NCBI RefSeq assembly: GCF_900109495.1
Contig: NZ_FOAA01000003.1
Span: 1 to 64,000, forward strand
Source of the DNA: Ectothiorhodospira marina
Lineage (GTDB): Bacteria > Pseudomonadota > Gammaproteobacteria > Ectothiorhodospirales > Ectothiorhodospiraceae
Length of the DNA stretch: 64,000 bases
Direction of reading: 5' to 3'
Part shown: positions 1-10,317 of the stretch, one piece after another
Numbering within the stretch: position 1 is the first letter of the stretch
How the letters are laid out: each line of letters starts with the position of its first letter
The notes under the pieces: model-generated
Databases searched by the model: none
What the model was told of the DNA's origin: nothing
What the model saw: the letters and a program-made list of their open reading frames with translations, nothing else
Position numbers and translations under genes: made by a program

Positions 1-123
1 CCGTTGGAGAGCGCGCATTATAGGCCACTGAAAAATACCGTCAACACCCTGAATTCACTTTTTTGAAACTATTTTGAAATGCCTAAGAAAAACAATACAT
101 TGGAAAGAACAGATACCACCGGG

Positions 124-370
124 TGCCCCTCCACCCCTCATCCCCGGCCCTTCTCCCCCAAGGGGAGAAGGGAGAAAACCCATCCCACCGCAGGATAGAT
201 AGGCGCCTCGAGCCCCTCTCCCCTCGAGGGAGAAAACCCATCCCACCGCAGGATAGATAGGCGCCTCGAGCCCCTCTCCCTTCGAGGGAGAAAACTCATC
301 CCACCGCAGGATAGATAGGCGCCTCGAGCCCCTCTCCCCTCGGGGGAGAGGGGTTGGGGTGAGGGGGATG
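124..370. repeat. GC-rich intergenic repeat cluster with 58-bp tandem repeat
   Basis: The first 412 bases hold no gene I can support. Three tandem copies of a 58-bp unit begin at 181, 239 and 297; the third diverges near 345. Each contains a conserved core (CATCCCACCGCAGGATAG) and a CCCCTCTCCC-CTCGAGGG inverted repeat. The array is bordered by longer inverted repeats of the CTTCTCCCCC/GGGGAGAAG type. Related sequence recurs near 29,870, 35,617 and 37,214, so this is a dispersed family. It may terminate transcription of the prenyltransferase gene, which runs toward it; that role is inferred. Confidence 0.8.
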
Positions 371-412
371 AAGCGAACAGAGCAGGTTGTGACCAAAGGA
401 ACACATCCAGAC

Positions 413-1303
413 TCAGAACAGGCGTGCCAGGTAGGGCATCAGGAACAGCAACCCGAACCCGGCAAACAGGCGCCCCGTCTGCTGGGGCAACTGCGAGCGG
501 TCCGCACCGGGTTGCCAGGCGGCGCGCAGGGGCGGCCAGGCCAGGGGCAGCGAGAGCGCCAGGTGCCAGACCCAGGGCAACAGCTCGCCCCACCACAGCA
601 GCAGACTGCCCGCATACACCGCACCGAGCATCAGCCCGAATAATTGCCGTGCCCGCCATTCGCCAATCCGCACGGTCAGGGTGCGCAGACCATGGCGTTC
701 GTCCTCCGCATGATCGCGCAGCTCGTTACCCAACAGCACCAGCGACGTCAGCAGGCTAAAAGGAATACTGATCAGCAGCACCTCCACCGTCAGAGGGGCA
801 CCCATGGCCACGGCCGAGCCACCCACCAGGAGCACCCCCATCAGCCAGAACACCAGGACCACGCCCAATCCCCGGCGCTTATAGTGCACGGGCTCACCTG
901 AATAGAAATAGGCTCCCAGCAGACCAATGACAATCAAGACCAGTAAGGGCCACCCCTGGACCCAGACAAGCCCCAGACCAATCAGGAATGCGAGCCCCAG
1001 AAACACCATCCCCCAACGAAAATTGCGGCGGATCGCATCAATGACCGCCTGTAGTTGCGCGCGTCGCGCCCCTTCTGCCTGCTGCACCTGCTCCTCCAGG
1101 AGCGGCAGATCCGCGTGATCATTGATCAGGTTCACCGCCGCCTGCAGCAGCACACCCGCCCCCACGATGAGCAGCGCCAACCATACCGAGCCATGCCCCT
1201 CGTGGAGTGCCAGGACCGTACCCAACCCACAGGCGGCGATCGCCACGCTGAAGGTGAAGGGCCGCGTGGCGCGAATGAATCCATAGGCGCTCACTGGCTT
1301 CAT
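413..1303 (-). CDS. UbiA/MenA-type prenyltransferase
   Basis: A 296-residue polytopic membrane protein of the UbiA prenyltransferase superfamily. These enzymes attach a polyprenyl chain to an aromatic acceptor, or build related lipids, in the membrane. The first Asp-rich motif appears as NLINDHAD and the second as GNELRDHAEDERHGLRTL. The second, followed by a TVRIG segment, most resembles MenA (1,4-dihydroxy-2-naphthoate prenyltransferase). Around nine hydrophobic segments fill the rest. The ATG overlaps the stop of the upstream DUF62 gene (ATGA), so the two are probably co-transcribed. The acceptor is not certain: no other menaquinone genes are visible here, so a quinone or other lipid role is an inference. 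Confidence 0.8.
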   Translation of the reverse strand: MKPVSAYGFIRATRPFTFSVAIAACGLGTVLALHEGHGSVWLALLIVGAGVLLQAAVNLINDHADLPLLEEQVQQAEGARRAQLQAVIDAIRRNFRWGMVFLGLAFLIGLGLVWVQGWPLLVLIVIGLLGAYFYSGEPVHYKRRGLGVVLVFWLMGVLLVGGSAVAMGAPLTVEVLLISIPFSLLTSLVLLGNELRDHAEDERHGLRTLTVRIGEWRARQLFGLMLGAVYAGSLLLWWGELLPWVWHLALSLPLAWPPLRAAWQPGADRSQLPQQTGRLFAGFGLLFLMPYLARLF

Positions 1304-2052
1304 GCTGCCCCCCCTCGACCTTCCGAACCGATTCCCTCTATCACCGCACCCATCCCCACCTTCAACAGATCCGCTGCATTCCCCTGGGGCACAGCCACTT
1401 CCACCAACCCCATGGAGTTGGCGTACCAGAACGGCTCGCCTGGAACGGCCTCACCAAACACACGACGATGAGCAATGCTCCACCCCCCCAGGTTCAGCAC
1501 ACTTTCTGACGGCACAGCCTGGGCCGGCAGCCCGGTGACCAGATTTCCGTAGACATCCACGTAAATAACCTCCGACAGTTCCGCTGGCCAATCCGCGCCG
1601 CACAGCCTTTCAGGCGTAACGCACTCCGAGGCCACCGCCTCCCCCTTCGCCAGCGCCGCAGCCACCGGCGCAAACAAATCCCGACCATGGAAGCTGTTTG
1701 AGAGTTGTGGCGGCCGCCACAGGATGCGATGAACCTGAGCATCCGGGTCATCCCGGGTAACCGCCGCCAACAGGCCGTTATCCGGTCCCACAAAGATCCG
1801 CCCATGTGCATGCACCCAGATCGGGTCACGCGCCGTACCCACACCAGGATCCACCACACACACAAGGACAGACCCCGGAGCAAAAGGCGTTACAAGGGAT
1901 TTGAGCAAACACCCGGCCGCGCGAGGATTGAAAGCCGGCGCATCCGCTTGCAGATGCACCACCGGAACCCCAGGCGCCAGTTGCCGAAGCACGGCCTCCA
2001 ATTGGCCTGTATAGGGACCGGTCAAACCAAAATCGGTATATGTGACGAGCAT
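1300..2052 (-). CDS. S-adenosyl-L-methionine hydroxide adenosyltransferase family (DUF62)
   Basis: A 250-residue protein that starts with LVTYTDFGLTGPYTGQ and carries VVDPGVGTARDP and FVGPDNGLL, the signature blocks of the DUF62/SalL-like family. Known members hydrolyse SAM to adenosine and methionine using water, or use a halide as nucleophile in the chlorinase and fluorinase relatives. The conserved Asp of the TDFG block binds the ribose in characterised members. The downstream prenyltransferase overlaps its stop codon by 4 nt. The gap upstream (2053-2136) can hold a promoter, followed by the terminator of the ribosomal operon. Its physiological role in bacteria is unsettled. Confidence 0.88.
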   Translation of the reverse strand: MLVTYTDFGLTGPYTGQLEAVLRQLAPGVPVVHLQADAPAFNPRAAGCLLKSLVTPFAPGSVLVCVVDPGVGTARDPIWVHAHGRIFVGPDNGLLAAVTRDDPDAQVHRILWRPPQLSNSFHGRDLFAPVAAALAKGEAVASECVTPERLCGADWPAELSEVIYVDVYGNLVTGLPAQAVPSESVLNLGGWSIAHRRVFGEAVPGEPFWYANSMGLVEVAVPQGNAADLLKVGMGAVIEGIGSEGRGGAA

Positions 2053-2136
2053 GTGTCTCCCGCAGTTTGTTCAATCGGACCAATATAGGCACCGACATCA
2101 ACATCCAGCAAGCCGACACCTCGATGAGCCACCACC

Positions 2137-2173
2137 AACGCAAAAAGCCGGCACAAGGCCGGCTTTTTGCGTT
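2137..2173 (-). terminator. Intrinsic terminator after rplQ
   Basis: A perfect 15-bp inverted repeat (2137-2151 / 2159-2173) with a 7-nt loop. The outer part of each arm is A5 or T5, so on the minus strand a GCCGG stem runs straight into TTTTT. It lies 36 bp past the rplQ stop and would end the alpha operon. Its symmetry means it could work on either strand. Confidence 0.9.
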
Positions 2174-2209
2174 CCCCGCCCCAGAGGACGGTTCAAACTG
2201 TCACTGCGG

Positions 2210-2599
2210 TCAGGCTGTGGCTTCGCTGGCCTCGTCCGAGTCCGGACGATCCACCAATTCCACGAAGGCCATCGGTGCGTTATCACCCTTGCGGAAGCCG
2301 CACTTCAGAATACGCAGGTAACCGCCTGGGCGAGACTGATAGCGAGGACCCAACTCATTGAACAGCTTGCCCACCACCTCATCGTCCCGCAACCTGGAGA
2401 ATGCCAGGCGCCGGGTGTGCACACTGTCTTCCTTCGCCATCGTGATCAGCGGCTCCGCCACGCGACGGAGTTCCTTGGCCTTGGGCAAGGTTGTCTTGAT
2501 CGCCTCATGACGGAACAAAGACAGGGCGAGGGATTGCATCAGCGCCTTGCGATGCGAACTATTGCGGTTGAGTTGCCTACCGGAGCTGCGGTGACGCAT
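2210..2599 (-). CDS. rplQ: 50S ribosomal protein L17
   Basis: Large-subunit protein of 129 residues, close to the 127 of E. coli. The N-terminus [12 protein letters not shown] is the diagnostic L17 start, followed by the SHRKAL block. An acidic C-terminal tail ([16 protein letters not shown]) ends the protein. It is the last gene of the alpha operon, as in E. coli, 43 bp after rpoA and directly before a strong terminator. Confidence 0.98.
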   Translation of the reverse strand: MRHRSSGRQLNRNSSHRKALMQSLALSLFRHEAIKTTLPKAKELRRVAEPLITMAKEDSVHTRRLAFSRLRDDEVVGKLFNELGPRYQSRPGGYLRILKCGFRKGDNAPMAFVELVDRPDSDEASEATA

Positions 2600-2642
2600 G
2601 GCTTAATTATCCTTCCAGTCAGATTCTGTGCACCCGGCCTGT

Positions 2643-3647
2643 TCAGCCGGTGCTCTTTTTCTCGTGCTCTTTCAGACCGGCCGGTGGCCAGTTCTCCAGG
2701 CGCATCCCCATGGACAGGCCATGTGATGCGAGCACGTCTTTGATCTCAGTCAGCGACTTCTTGCCCAGGTTCGGCGTCTTCAAGAGCTCCACCTCAGTGC
2801 GCTGAATCAGGTCGCCGATGTAATAAATGTTCTCCGCCTTCAGACAATTGGCCGAACGCACCGTCAATTCCAGGTCATCCACCGGGCGCAACAGGATGGG
2901 ATCAATATCCATCGGCTTGCTTTCCTGGGAGATACTTTCATCGCCCCGAAGCTCCACAAAGGCCATCAACTGACTTTGCAGGATAGTTGCCGCTTCGCGG
3001 ATGGCATCATCCGGATCCACGGTACCATTGGTCTCCAGTTCAATCACCAGGCGGTCCATGTCAGTGCGCTGTTCCACGCGGGCGCTTTCCACCTTGTAAG
3101 CCACCCGACGGATCGGACTGAAGCTGGCATCCAGCAACAAACGGCCAATCGAGCCATCCTCACCCTCCGCCGAACGGCGGGTGCTCACCGGCTGATAGCC
3201 GCGACCCTGGCCGACCTTCAACGTCATGTTGAGCTCGCCACTCTTGGTGAGGTGCGCGATCACGTGCTCTGGATTGACGATTTCCACGTCATGATCCAGC
3301 GTGATATCACCCGCCGTCACGGTGCCCGGGCCTTTCTTCCGCAGAGTCAGCGTCGCTTCCTCGCGGTTGTGCATGCGCAGTGCCACACCCTTCAGGTTCA
3401 GCAGCACATCCACCACATCTTCCTGAACACCTTCCATCGTGGTGTACTCGTGGAGCACACCCTCGATTTCCGCCTCCAGAATGGCCGACCCCGGAATCGA
3501 GGACAGCAGGATTCGGCGCAGGGCATTACCCAGCGTATGACCGAAACCACGCTCAAGCGGCTCCAGGACAACCTTCGAAAGTCTTTCGGAGACAGCCTGG
3601 ACCTCGATATGACGAGGCTTGAGGAGTTCGTTGACCTTGGTCTGCAT
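2643..3647 (-). CDS. rpoA: RNA polymerase subunit alpha
   Basis: A 334-residue alpha subunit. The N-terminal dimerisation and assembly domain covers roughly residues 1-235, with [18 protein letters not shown] near the start. After a linker comes the C-terminal domain (about 250-330) with [16 protein letters not shown], the helix-hairpin-helix face that contacts UP elements and activators. A TTG lies one codon upstream, but the ATG at 3647 has GAGG about 6 nt before it and fits the family start, so I chose the ATG. It sits between rpsD and rplQ in the standard alpha-operon order. Confidence 0.98.
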   Translation of the reverse strand: MQTKVNELLKPRHIEVQAVSERLSKVVLEPLERGFGHTLGNALRRILLSSIPGSAILEAEIEGVLHEYTTMEGVQEDVVDVLLNLKGVALRMHNREEATLTLRKKGPGTVTAGDITLDHDVEIVNPEHVIAHLTKSGELNMTLKVGQGRGYQPVSTRRSAEGEDGSIGRLLLDASFSPIRRVAYKVESARVEQRTDMDRLVIELETNGTVDPDDAIREAATILQSQLMAFVELRGDESISQESKPMDIDPILLRPVDDLELTVRSANCLKAENIYYIGDLIQRTEVELLKTPNLGKKSLTEIKDVLASHGLSMGMRLENWPPAGLKEHEKKSTG

Positions 3648-3665
3648 CAAAGACCTCGTAACTGA

Positions 3666-4286
3666 TTACTTGGAGTAGAGCTCGACCACCAGGGATTCAT
3701 TGATATCCGCCGGTAAATCGGTACGCTCGGGAACGCTCTTGAACACGCCTTCCATCTTTTTGGTGTCCACATCGACCCATTCGGGAAATCCGTACTGCTC
3801 CGCCAGGGCCAGAGAATCCTGGATACGCACCTGCTTGCGGGCCTTTTCCCGGATGGAAACCACATCCGTGGCCTTCACCTGATAAGAAGCGATATTCACC
3901 GTCTGACCGTTGACGAGCACCGCCTTGTGGCTGACCAACTGGCGCGCTTCGGAACGCGTCGTGCCAAAGCCCATGCGGTACACCACATTATCCAGGCGGC
4001 ATTCCAGCAGCTTCAGCAGGTTGTCACCCGTGGAGCCTTTCAGTCGGCTGGCGGCCTTGTAGTAATTTCTGAACTGCTTTTCCAGTACGCCGTAGATACG
4101 ACGCAGCTTCTGCTTTTCGCGCAGCTGCACACCATAGTCGGACAGACGGGTGCGACGGTCGCCGTGCTGACCGGGTGGCTTATCGAGCTTGCACTTGCTG
4201 TCCAGCGCGCGGGCGCGACTTTTCAGGGAAAGGTCTGCACCTTCCCGGCGGCTAAGCTTACACTTCGGGCCAATATAACGAGCCAT
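3666..4286 (-). CDS. rpsD: 30S ribosomal protein S4
   Basis: Primary 16S rRNA-binding protein of 206 residues, the same length as E. coli S4. The N-terminus [16 protein letters not shown] and the S4 RNA-binding fold ([26 protein letters not shown]) are plain. The N-terminal domain has only two cysteines (about residues 9 and 32), so it is not the four-Cys zinc form. In E. coli S4 represses the alpha operon by binding its leader; whether that applies here cannot be seen directly, but the gene lies in the same operon, 18 bp before rpoA. Confidence 0.98.
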   Translation of the reverse strand: MARYIGPKCKLSRREGADLSLKSRARALDSKCKLDKPPGQHGDRRTRLSDYGVQLREKQKLRRIYGVLEKQFRNYYKAASRLKGSTGDNLLKLLECRLDNVVYRMGFGTTRSEARQLVSHKAVLVNGQTVNIASYQVKATDVVSIREKARKQVRIQDSLALAEQYGFPEWVDVDTKKMEGVFKSVPERTDLPADINESLVVELYSK

Positions 4287-4300
4287 GGGGTTCCTCCAGT

Positions 4301-4690
4301 CTAGACGCGCCGCTTCTTGGGCGGACGGCAGCCATTGTGCGGAATCGGCGTGATATCGCTGATGTTCGTGATCTTGTAGCCCACGTTATTCAACGCACGC
4401 ACCGCCGATTCGCGACCGGGGCCGGGACCCTTGACCAGCACTTCAAGATTCTTCAAACCATATTCCTGAGCTGCGGTACCGGCACGCTCAGCTGCCACCT
4501 GCGCAGCAAACGGCGTGCTCTTCCGGGAACCACGGAACCCGGAGCCACCGGCCGTTGCCCAGGACAGGGTGTTGCCCTGACGGTCAGTGATGGTCACGAT
4601 CGTGTTGTTGAAGGACGCATAAACATGCGCCACTCCATCGGAGACGGACTTCTTGACCTTCTTACGGGTCCGCGTGGAGGCCTGTGCCAT
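4301..4690 (-). CDS. rpsK: 30S ribosomal protein S11
   Basis: Platform protein of the small subunit, 129 residues as in E. coli. Recognised by [20 protein letters not shown], the [11 protein letters not shown] block and the basic tail [12 protein letters not shown], which lies near the mRNA exit region. It follows rpsM with a short gap and precedes rpsD by 14 bp, the standard alpha-operon order. Confidence 0.98.
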   Translation of the reverse strand: MAQASTRTRKKVKKSVSDGVAHVYASFNNTIVTITDRQGNTLSWATAGGSGFRGSRKSTPFAAQVAAERAGTAAQEYGLKNLEVLVKGPGPGRESAVRALNNVGYKITNISDITPIPHNGCRPPKKRRV

Positions 4691-4714
4691 ACCTGTTTCC
4701 TGTAATCCTGAATA

Positions 4715-5071
4715 TTACTTGCGGATGGGACGACGCGGGCCCTTACGGGTGCGCGCGTTCGTGCGGGTGCGCTGGCCGCGCAGCGGAAGACCGCGGCGGT
4801 GACGCAAACCCCGGTAGCAACCCAGATCCATCAAACGCTTGATGTTCATGGAGGTCTCGCGGCGAAGGTCACCTTCTACACTCAAGCGACCGACTTCGGC
4901 GCGAATCTTTTCCACCTCTTCTTCAGAGAGGTCACGGATCTTCTGCTCCGGCCGAATCCCCGCCGCCCCGCAAATCATCTTGGCACGGGTGTTACCAATG
5001 CCATAGATTGCCTGCAGTGCAATCACCGCATGTTTGTGGTCGGGAATATTGACACCTGCTACACGAGCCAT
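4715..5071 (-). CDS. rpsM: 30S ribosomal protein S13
   Basis: Head protein of the small subunit, 118 residues as in E. coli. It contacts L5 in the bridge between subunits and touches P-site tRNA with its basic tail. [21 protein letters not shown] and the C-terminal [17 protein letters not shown] are family hallmarks. First gene of the alpha operon. The 67-bp gap upstream holds a small CCGGC/GCCGG hairpin (about 5089-5104), in the place where E. coli has its S4-binding leader. Confidence 0.98.
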   Translation of the reverse strand: MARVAGVNIPDHKHAVIALQAIYGIGNTRAKMICGAAGIRPEQKIRDLSEEEVEKIRAEVGRLSVEGDLRRETSMNIKRLMDLGCYRGLRHRRGLPLRGQRTRTNARTRKGPRRPIRK

Positions 5072-5138
5072 CCAGCTATCTCCAAGAACCGGCAGAAAAG
5101 CCGGCTATTCTAACCAGTGAACGCTGCCAAAGCAATGC

Positions 5139-5252
5139 TTAACCCTGACGCTGTTTATGACGCGGATCCGAACAGATCACGCGAACGACGCCATTTCGAC
5201 GGATAATCTTGCAGTTACGGCAGATCTTCTTTACAGACGCACGTACTTTCAT
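5139..5252 (-). CDS. rpmJ: 50S ribosomal protein L36 (zinc-binding form)
   Basis: A 37-residue gene read directly from the sequence. The protein begins [19 protein letters not shown] and ends RHKQRQG. Cys11, Cys14, Cys27 and His32 form the zinc ribbon, so this is the zinc-containing L36 rather than the zinc-free paralogue made under zinc shortage. It lies between secY and rpsM, its standard place at the end of the spc operon. Confidence 0.97.
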   Translation of the reverse strand: MKVRASVKKICRNCKIIRRNGVVRVICSDPRHKQRQG

Positions 5253-5284
5253 GTTTCTTTCCTCTCACTGGGCCTGCCAGCCTG

Positions 5285-6640
5285 CTAGCGCAGCATGCCC
5301 GACTTGCCGTAGCCCTTAAGGTTGGCTTTGCGCATCAGTCCCTCGTACTGATGAGACACCAGGTGCGCCTGAAGTTGTGCCATGAAGTCCATCACCACGA
5401 TCACGATAATCAGCAACGAGGCCCCGCCAAAGTAAAACGGCACGTTCCAGTACAGAATCAGGAACTCGGGCATCAGGCACACGGCCGTGATGTAGATCGC
5501 ACCCACCGCAGTCAGACGGGTCATGACGCTATCGATGTACTTTTCGGTCTGCACCCCGGGACGAATCCCGGGAATGAACGCGCCGGACTTCTTCAGGTTT
5601 TCTGCTGTCTCCCGGGCGTTGAACACCAGCGCCGTGTAGAAGAAGCAGAAGAAGATGATGGCCGCACCATAGAACATTACATAGAGCGGCTCACCCGGAC
5701 CCAGCGCCGACGACAGGTCGCGCAACCAGGTCACCCCTTCCGCCTGTCCAAACCAGGTTCCCAGCGTTGCCGGGAACAGGATGATACTGGACGCGAAGAT
5801 CGCCGGGATCACGCCTGCCATGTTCAGCTTGAGGGGCAGATGACTGCTCTGCCCGCCGTAGACCTTGCGGCCCACCTGGCGCTTGGCATAGTTCACGGTG
5901 ATCCGGCGCTGACCGCGCTCGATGAACACAATGAAACCAATGACCGCCAGGGCCATGAACACCAGCAGCATCACGAACGCCGGGGACAACTCACCCGTGC
6001 TCGCCAGCTCCAGCGTGCCACCAAAGGCACCCGGCAGACCCGCCACGATACCGGCGAAGATGATCACCGAGATACCGTTGCCGATGCCCCGCTCCGTGAC
6101 CTGTTCGCCCAGCCACATCAGAAACACCGTGCCGGTCACCAACGTCACCACCGTGGTGAACATGAAACCCAGACCCGGGGTCAACGCCACCGTGGAGTCC
6201 CCCATGGTCTGTTGATTCAGGGCGATGCTGATACCAATACTCTGAATCAAGGCCAGGAACACGGTACCGTAACGGGTGTACTGAGTGATCTTGCGCCGAC
6301 CCGGCTCACCTTCCTTCTTGATTTGCTGCAGCGCTGGCACCGTGGCCGACATCAACTGCATGATGATGGACGCCGAGATATACGGCATCACACCCAGTGC
6401 AAACATGCTCAGCCGCTCCAGGGCGCCCCCGGAGAACATGTTGAACATGTCCAGGATCGTCCCGGACTGGGCATCATAAAACTGCTCCAACGCCACCGGG
6501 TCGATCCCCGGCACGGGAATGAATGTCCCGATCCGGTAGACGACCAAAGCCATCAAAACGAATAGCAGACGCTGGCGAAGTTCAGTGAACTTCCCCATAC
6601 CGCCCAGTGAAACGCCCCCAGTTGGATTGGATGCAGCCAC
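5285..6640 (-). CDS. secY: Protein translocase subunit SecY
   Basis: A 451-residue membrane protein, the channel of the Sec translocon, which moves unfolded proteins across or into the inner membrane. Ten hydrophobic segments are visible. Typical blocks include [13 protein letters not shown] near the N-terminus, the plug-side [32 protein letters not shown], and the cytoplasmic loop with [19 protein letters not shown] that contacts SecA and the ribosome. It follows rplO immediately, as in the spc operon. SecE is encoded in the same window at 31,805. Confidence 0.98.
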   Translation of the reverse strand: MAASNPTGGVSLGGMGKFTELRQRLLFVLMALVVYRIGTFIPVPGIDPVALEQFYDAQSGTILDMFNMFSGGALERLSMFALGVMPYISASIIMQLMSATVPALQQIKKEGEPGRRKITQYTRYGTVFLALIQSIGISIALNQQTMGDSTVALTPGLGFMFTTVVTLVTGTVFLMWLGEQVTERGIGNGISVIIFAGIVAGLPGAFGGTLELASTGELSPAFVMLLVFMALAVIGFIVFIERGQRRITVNYAKRQVGRKVYGGQSSHLPLKLNMAGVIPAIFASSIILFPATLGTWFGQAEGVTWLRDLSSALGPGEPLYVMFYGAAIIFFCFFYTALVFNARETAENLKKSGAFIPGIRPGVQTEKYIDSVMTRLTAVGAIYITAVCLMPEFLILYWNVPFYFGGASLLIIVIVVMDFMAQLQAHLVSHQYEGLMRKANLKGYGKSGMLR

Positions 6641-7072
6641 TTATTCCTCGATCTGCCCGCCTGCCGCTTCAATCGCGGCACGGGCGCCCTTGGTTACAGC
6701 CACGCCCTTCAGGGTCACCGCCTGTTCCAGGGATCCGGAAGCGATCACCTTGGCAGACTTGGCCTGAACGGGCACCACACCCTTCGCCTTCAGAGCAGCC
6801 AGGTCGATCACGCCATCAAAGCCGACCAGCTCGTGCAAACGGATCTCGGCGCAATCGCCAGCCGTCCGCGAACGGAATCCAACCTTGGGCAGACGACGCT
6901 GCAAGGGCATCTGACCGCCCTCGAAGCCCACCTTCTGGTAGCCTCCGGAACGGGACTTCTGACCCTTGTGACCACGACCGGCAGTCTTGCCGAGGCCGGA
7001 GCCGATACCACGACCCACACGGCGTGCCGGCATGCGGCTGCCATCGGCCGGGCTCAGATTATTCAGTTTCAT
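6641..7072 (-). CDS. rplO: 50S ribosomal protein L15
   Basis: A 143-residue large-subunit assembly protein. The N-terminus [13 protein letters not shown] and the Gly/Arg-rich [20 protein letters not shown] stretch are characteristic. An in-frame start 5 codons upstream lies inside rpmD. The ATG at 7072 has a GGAGG site and falls just after the rpmD stop, so I chose it. It directly abuts secY. Confidence 0.98.
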   Translation of the reverse strand: MKLNNLSPADGSRMPARRVGRGIGSGLGKTAGRGHKGQKSRSGGYQKVGFEGGQMPLQRRLPKVGFRSRTAGDCAEIRLHELVGFDGVIDLAALKAKGVVPVQAKSAKVIASGSLEQAVTLKGVAVTKGARAAIEAAGGQIEE

Positions 7073-7073
7073 C

Positions 7074-7256
7074 TCAAGCCTCCTCAACCTTCAGGAGATA
7101 GGACACTTTATTGATCATGCCCCGATTCTCCGGCGTGTCCTTGACAACCACCGGATTGTGGATCCGCCGGATCCCCAGGCCACGCAGGCAGGCGGCATGC
7201 TTCTTCAAGCGGCCGTGCTTGCTGCGCACCAGCGTTACTTTAAGTTCGCCAGCCAT
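7074..7256 (-). CDS. rpmD: 50S ribosomal protein L30
   Basis: A 60-residue protein of the large subunit. [24 protein letters not shown] and the C-terminal [14 protein letters not shown] match the L30 fold and length (59 in E. coli). It sits between rpsE and rplO with gaps of only a few bases, so translation is probably coupled. Confidence 0.97.
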   Translation of the reverse strand: MAGELKVTLVRSKHGRLKKHAACLRGLGIRRIHNPVVVKDTPENRGMINKVSYLLKVEEA

Positions 7257-7259
7257 GTC

Positions 7260-7763
7260 TTACCCCGTGATCTCGTCCAGTTGCTTGCCACGCTTGGCGG
7301 CGATCAGCTCCGGATCATGCAGCGACGTCAGCCCATTGAGGGTCGCGCGCACCACGTTACTGGAGTTCCGCGAACCAATGCACTTGGCCAGCACGTTCTT
7401 CACGCCCGCCACTTCAAAGACCGCGCGCATGGCGCCGCCGGCAATGATACCCGTACCGTCAGAGGCCGGCTGCATGAACACCTTGGCCGCCCCATGACGG
7501 GCAGTGGTGGAATAATGCAGCGTGCCGTCCTTCAAGGGGACCTTACGCATGTTCTTGCGGGCAGACTCCATCGCCTTCTGGATGGCCAGAGGCACTTCGC
7601 GGGCCTTGCCGTAGCCAAAACCGACCTTCCCGTTACCGTCACCCACGACGGTGAGCGCCGTGAAACGGAACTGCCTACCGCCCTTGACCACCTTGGCCAC
7701 GCGGTTCACGGAGATGAGCTTCTCCTGAAGGCCGTCGTTGTCGCTCGCGTTCACACTTGCCAT
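7260..7763 (-). CDS. rpsE: 30S ribosomal protein S5
   Basis: A 167-residue small-subunit protein, equal in length to E. coli S5. It takes part in decoding accuracy and the mRNA entry channel. The double-stranded RNA-binding-like domain ([19 protein letters not shown]) is followed by the conserved [20 protein letters not shown] block. A start 12 codons upstream is possible, but [10 protein letters not shown] at 7763 has an AAGGG-type site and gives the usual length. Confidence 0.98.
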   Translation of the reverse strand: MASVNASDNDGLQEKLISVNRVAKVVKGGRQFRFTALTVVGDGNGKVGFGYGKAREVPLAIQKAMESARKNMRKVPLKDGTLHYSTTARHGAAKVFMQPASDGTGIIAGGAMRAVFEVAGVKNVLAKCIGSRNSSNVVRATLNGLTSLHDPELIAAKRGKQLDEITG

Positions 7764-7776
7764 TGAATCACCCTTG

Positions 7777-8130
7777 TCAGAATTCCAGGCCGCCCTCACG
7801 GGCGGCGTCGGCCAGCGCCTTCACGCGGCCGTGGTACTTGAACCCGGAACGGTCGAAGGCCACTTTCTTGATGCCCTTGGCCGAGGCCCGCTCGGCAATC
7901 AGGCGGCCCACCGCCATGGCGGCTTCCACATTGCCGGTCGCCTTCAGATCACCGCGTACACTGGCTTCCACCGTGGAAGCACAAGCGACCACTTCGGAAC
8001 CCGTCGGGGCAATGATCTGCGCATAGACGTGGCGCGGCGTGCGGTGAATACACAACCGGTGTGCACCCAGTTCACGGATCTTGTGCCGGGCACGGTTCGC
8101 GCGCCGGAGTCGAGCTGCTTTCTTATCCAT
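7777..8130 (-). CDS. rplR: 50S ribosomal protein L18
   Basis: A 117-residue 5S rRNA-binding protein, the same length as in E. coli. [18 protein letters not shown] begins the basic N-terminal arm, and [23 protein letters not shown] is the conserved C-terminus. The ATG at 8130 has AAGGTG about 7 nt upstream; an ATG three codons earlier lacks a good site. With L5 and L25 it organises the central protuberance. Confidence 0.98.
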   Translation of the reverse strand: MDKKAARLRRANRARHKIRELGAHRLCIHRTPRHVYAQIIAPTGSEVVACASTVEASVRGDLKATGNVEAAMAVGRLIAERASAKGIKKVAFDRSGFKYHGRVKALADAAREGGLEF

Positions 8131-8145
8131 CGTGGTCACCTTGCC

Positions 8146-8679
8146 TTATTTCTTCTTGGCTTCCTTGCGAATGATCTGCTCATTCGCATACCGGACACCC
8201 TTACCCTTGTAAGGCTCCGGCGGGCGGAAGCTCCTGATCTCGGCAGCCACCTGGCCGACCTGCTGCTTGTCGATGCCCTTGACCACGACTTCGGTCTGGC
8301 TGGGGGTCTCGATGGTGATGCCCTCGGGCACCGGGTACTCCACCGGATGAGACAGCCCCAGCGTCAGGTTCAGCGTCTTGCCCTGTGCCTGAGCGCGATA
8401 ACCCACGCCCACCAGTTCCAGCTTTCTCTCGAAGCCAGCGCTGACGCCCGTGACCATATTATTGATCAGCGCGCGGATCGTACCGGCCATGGCCCAATGC
8501 TTCTCGTTGCCGTTGGCCGGATTCAGGCGCACCACGCCTTCATCTTGGGAGACCTCGACGTTCGGGTTCATCGGGAACTCCATCGCTCCCTTCGGCCCTT
8601 TGACGGAGATCATCTCGTTGTTAATCATCACATCCACGCCCTTGGGGAGCGTGATGGGGTTTTTCGCTACTCGGGACAT
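8146..8679 (-). CDS. rplF: 50S ribosomal protein L6
   Basis: A 177-residue protein near the factor-binding site and sarcin-ricin loop. [15 protein letters not shown] begins it, two L6 repeats follow, and the C-terminal [14 protein letters not shown] motif is the L6 signature. An upstream in-frame ATG would overlap rpsH; the start at 8679 gives the family length. Confidence 0.98.
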   Translation of the reverse strand: MSRVAKNPITLPKGVDVMINNEMISVKGPKGAMEFPMNPNVEVSQDEGVVRLNPANGNEKHWAMAGTIRALINNMVTGVSAGFERKLELVGVGYRAQAQGKTLNLTLGLSHPVEYPVPEGITIETPSQTEVVVKGIDKQQVGQVAAEIRSFRPPEPYKGKGVRYANEQIIRKEAKKK

Positions 8680-8692
8680 GGCTTCTATCCGA

Positions 8693-9088
8693 TTAGGAGA
8701 CGACGCAAAGTACTTCGCCGCCCTGACCCTGGGCACGTGCCTGACGCTCGGTCATCACACCACCGGAGGTGGAGATCACCGCAACACCAAGGCCACCGAT
8801 CACAGTCGGCAAGTCATCCTTGGAGCGATAGATACGCAGGCCCGGACGGCTCACCCGCTTGATCGTCTCGATCACGGGCTTGCCTTGGAAGTACTTCAGT
8901 TTCACCGTCATGACGGGTTTCTTTTCCTGCTCGTCGACGACCACATCGGCCACGTAGCCCTCGTCCTTCAGGACGCGGGCAATCGCCACCTTCAGCTTGG
9001 AGGCCGGCAGGGTAATTTCAGTCTTGGCAGCGCGCTGGCCGTTGCGAATGCGGGTCAGCAGGTCTGCCACGGGATCGGTCATGCTCAT
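8693..9088 (-). CDS. rpsH: 30S ribosomal protein S8
   Basis: A 131-residue primary 16S rRNA-binding protein. [18 protein letters not shown] and the C-terminal [23 protein letters not shown] match closely. In E. coli S8 represses the spc operon by binding near rplE; the gene order needed for that (rplN-rplX-rplE-rpsN-rpsH) is present here. Confidence 0.98.
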   Translation of the reverse strand: MSMTDPVADLLTRIRNGQRAAKTEITLPASKLKVAIARVLKDEGYVADVVVDEQEKKPVMTVKLKYFQGKPVIETIKRVSRPGLRIYRSKDDLPTVIGGLGVAVISTSGGVMTERQARAQGQGGEVLCVVS

Positions 9089-9103
9089 TTCGGTCTTTCC
9101 CTC

Positions 9104-9409
9104 TTACCAGCTCGACTTGACCAGACCGGGCACATCGCCCCGCATGGCCGCTTCGCGCAGCTTGTTCCGCGCCAGGCCAAATTTCCGATAGTAACCGTGA
9201 GGACGACCGGTCAGACGGCAGCGATTACGCTGGCGTGCCGGGCTGGAATCACGGGGCAGCTTCTGCAGCTTGACCACCGCCTCCATACGGGCTTCCGGGC
9301 TCGTCTCCGGGCTACTGATGAGCGCCTTGAGCTCGGCCCGCCGTTCGGCATACTGCTTCACCAGCTGGGCGCGCTTCTTTTCACGCATCATCATGGAAAT
9401 CTTGGCCAT
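9104..9409 (-). CDS. rpsN: 30S ribosomal protein S14 (zinc-free long form)
   Basis: A 101-residue S14. It starts [17 protein letters not shown] and ends [13 protein letters not shown]. It lacks the CxxC pairs of the short zinc form, so it is the longer zinc-independent type normal in Gammaproteobacteria. A much longer in-frame extension upstream overlaps rplE and is not translated as S14. Confidence 0.97.
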   Translation of the reverse strand: MAKISMMMREKKRAQLVKQYAERRAELKALISSPETSPEARMEAVVKLQKLPRDSSPARQRNRCRLTGRPHGYYRKFGLARNKLREAAMRGDVPGLVKSSW

Positions 9410-9422
9410 GTCTAAAAACCTC

Positions 9423-9962
9423 TCAATTCTTGAACGGGAAGTTGAACGCCTGCAGCAGCGCCCGACCTTCCTCATCAGTCTTGGCCGTGGTGGTGATGGT
9501 GATGTCCATCCCACGCAGCGCGTCGATTTTGTCGTAATCGACTTCCGGGAAGATGATCTGCTCGCGCACGCCCATATTGTAATTGCCACGACCGTCAAAG
9601 GACTTGGCATTCAGACCACGGAAGTCACGCACCCGCGGCAGGGCCACATTCACCAGGCGGTCCAGGAACTCATACATCTGTTCCCGGCGCAGGGTCACCT
9701 TGCAGCCGATCGGGTAGCCATCACGGATCTTGAATCCCGCGATGGACTTGCGTGCCTTGGTCACCACCGGCTTCTGACCGGAGACCGCAGCCATATCACC
9801 GACCGCATGTTCAATGACTTTCTTGTCCGCCACAGCCTCGCCCAGACCCATGTTCAGGGTGATCTTCGTGATCTTCGGGACTTCCATGACATTGCCGTAC
9901 TCGAAGCGCTCCATGAGCTGCTTGACTACGGTCTCCTGGTAAAATTCTTTCAACCTGGCCAT
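9423..9962 (-). CDS. rplE: 50S ribosomal protein L5
   Basis: A 179-residue 5S rRNA-binding protein of the central protuberance that contacts P-site tRNA and S13. [32 protein letters not shown] and the C-terminal [20 protein letters not shown] blocks are standard, and the length matches E. coli L5. The upstream in-frame extension overlaps rplX and was discarded in favour of the ATG at 9962. Confidence 0.98.
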   Translation of the reverse strand: MARLKEFYQETVVKQLMERFEYGNVMEVPKITKITLNMGLGEAVADKKVIEHAVGDMAAVSGQKPVVTKARKSIAGFKIRDGYPIGCKVTLRREQMYEFLDRLVNVALPRVRDFRGLNAKSFDGRGNYNMGVREQIIFPEVDYDKIDALRGMDITITTTAKTDEEGRALLQAFNFPFKN

Positions 9963-9972
9963 CGTATTCACC

Positions 9973-10293
9973 TTAAGACGCGTCAACGACTTCGTTGTTG
10001 GACTTGTAATACCGCACCTTGCGGCCGTCCTCGAGCGTCCGGAAGCCCACGCGATCACCCTTGCCGCTTGCGGGGTTAAACAGCATGACATTGGAAACAT
10101 CCAGGGGCATCTCTTTATCGATGATGCCGCCCTGCACCCCGTTATGGGGGTTGGGCTTTTGGTGCTTCTTCACCATGTTCAGGTTCTGGACCAGGACCCG
10201 CTTGTCGTCGATCACCTTCAATACGGTACCGCGGCGGCCCTTGTCCTTGCCGGCGATGACCACTACATCATCACCCTGTCGAATTCTGCGCAT
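9973..10293 (-). CDS. rplX: 50S ribosomal protein L24
   Basis: A 106-residue assembly-initiating protein with a KOW fold. [22 protein letters not shown] carries the KOW glycine turn, and [17 protein letters not shown] follows. Located between rplN and rplE as in the spc operon. Confidence 0.97.
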   Translation of the reverse strand: MRRIRQGDDVVVIAGKDKGRRGTVLKVIDDKRVLVQNLNMVKKHQKPNPHNGVQGGIIDKEMPLDVSNVMLFNPASGKGDRVGFRTLEDGRKVRYYKSNNEVVDAS

Positions 10294-10317
10294 CGTCTTC
10301 TACCTCAGCCTTTCGCG

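Noticed and set aside
181-354. Tandem 58-bp repeats considered as a CRISPR array
   Set aside because: Units are contiguous with no variable spacers and there are no cas genes.
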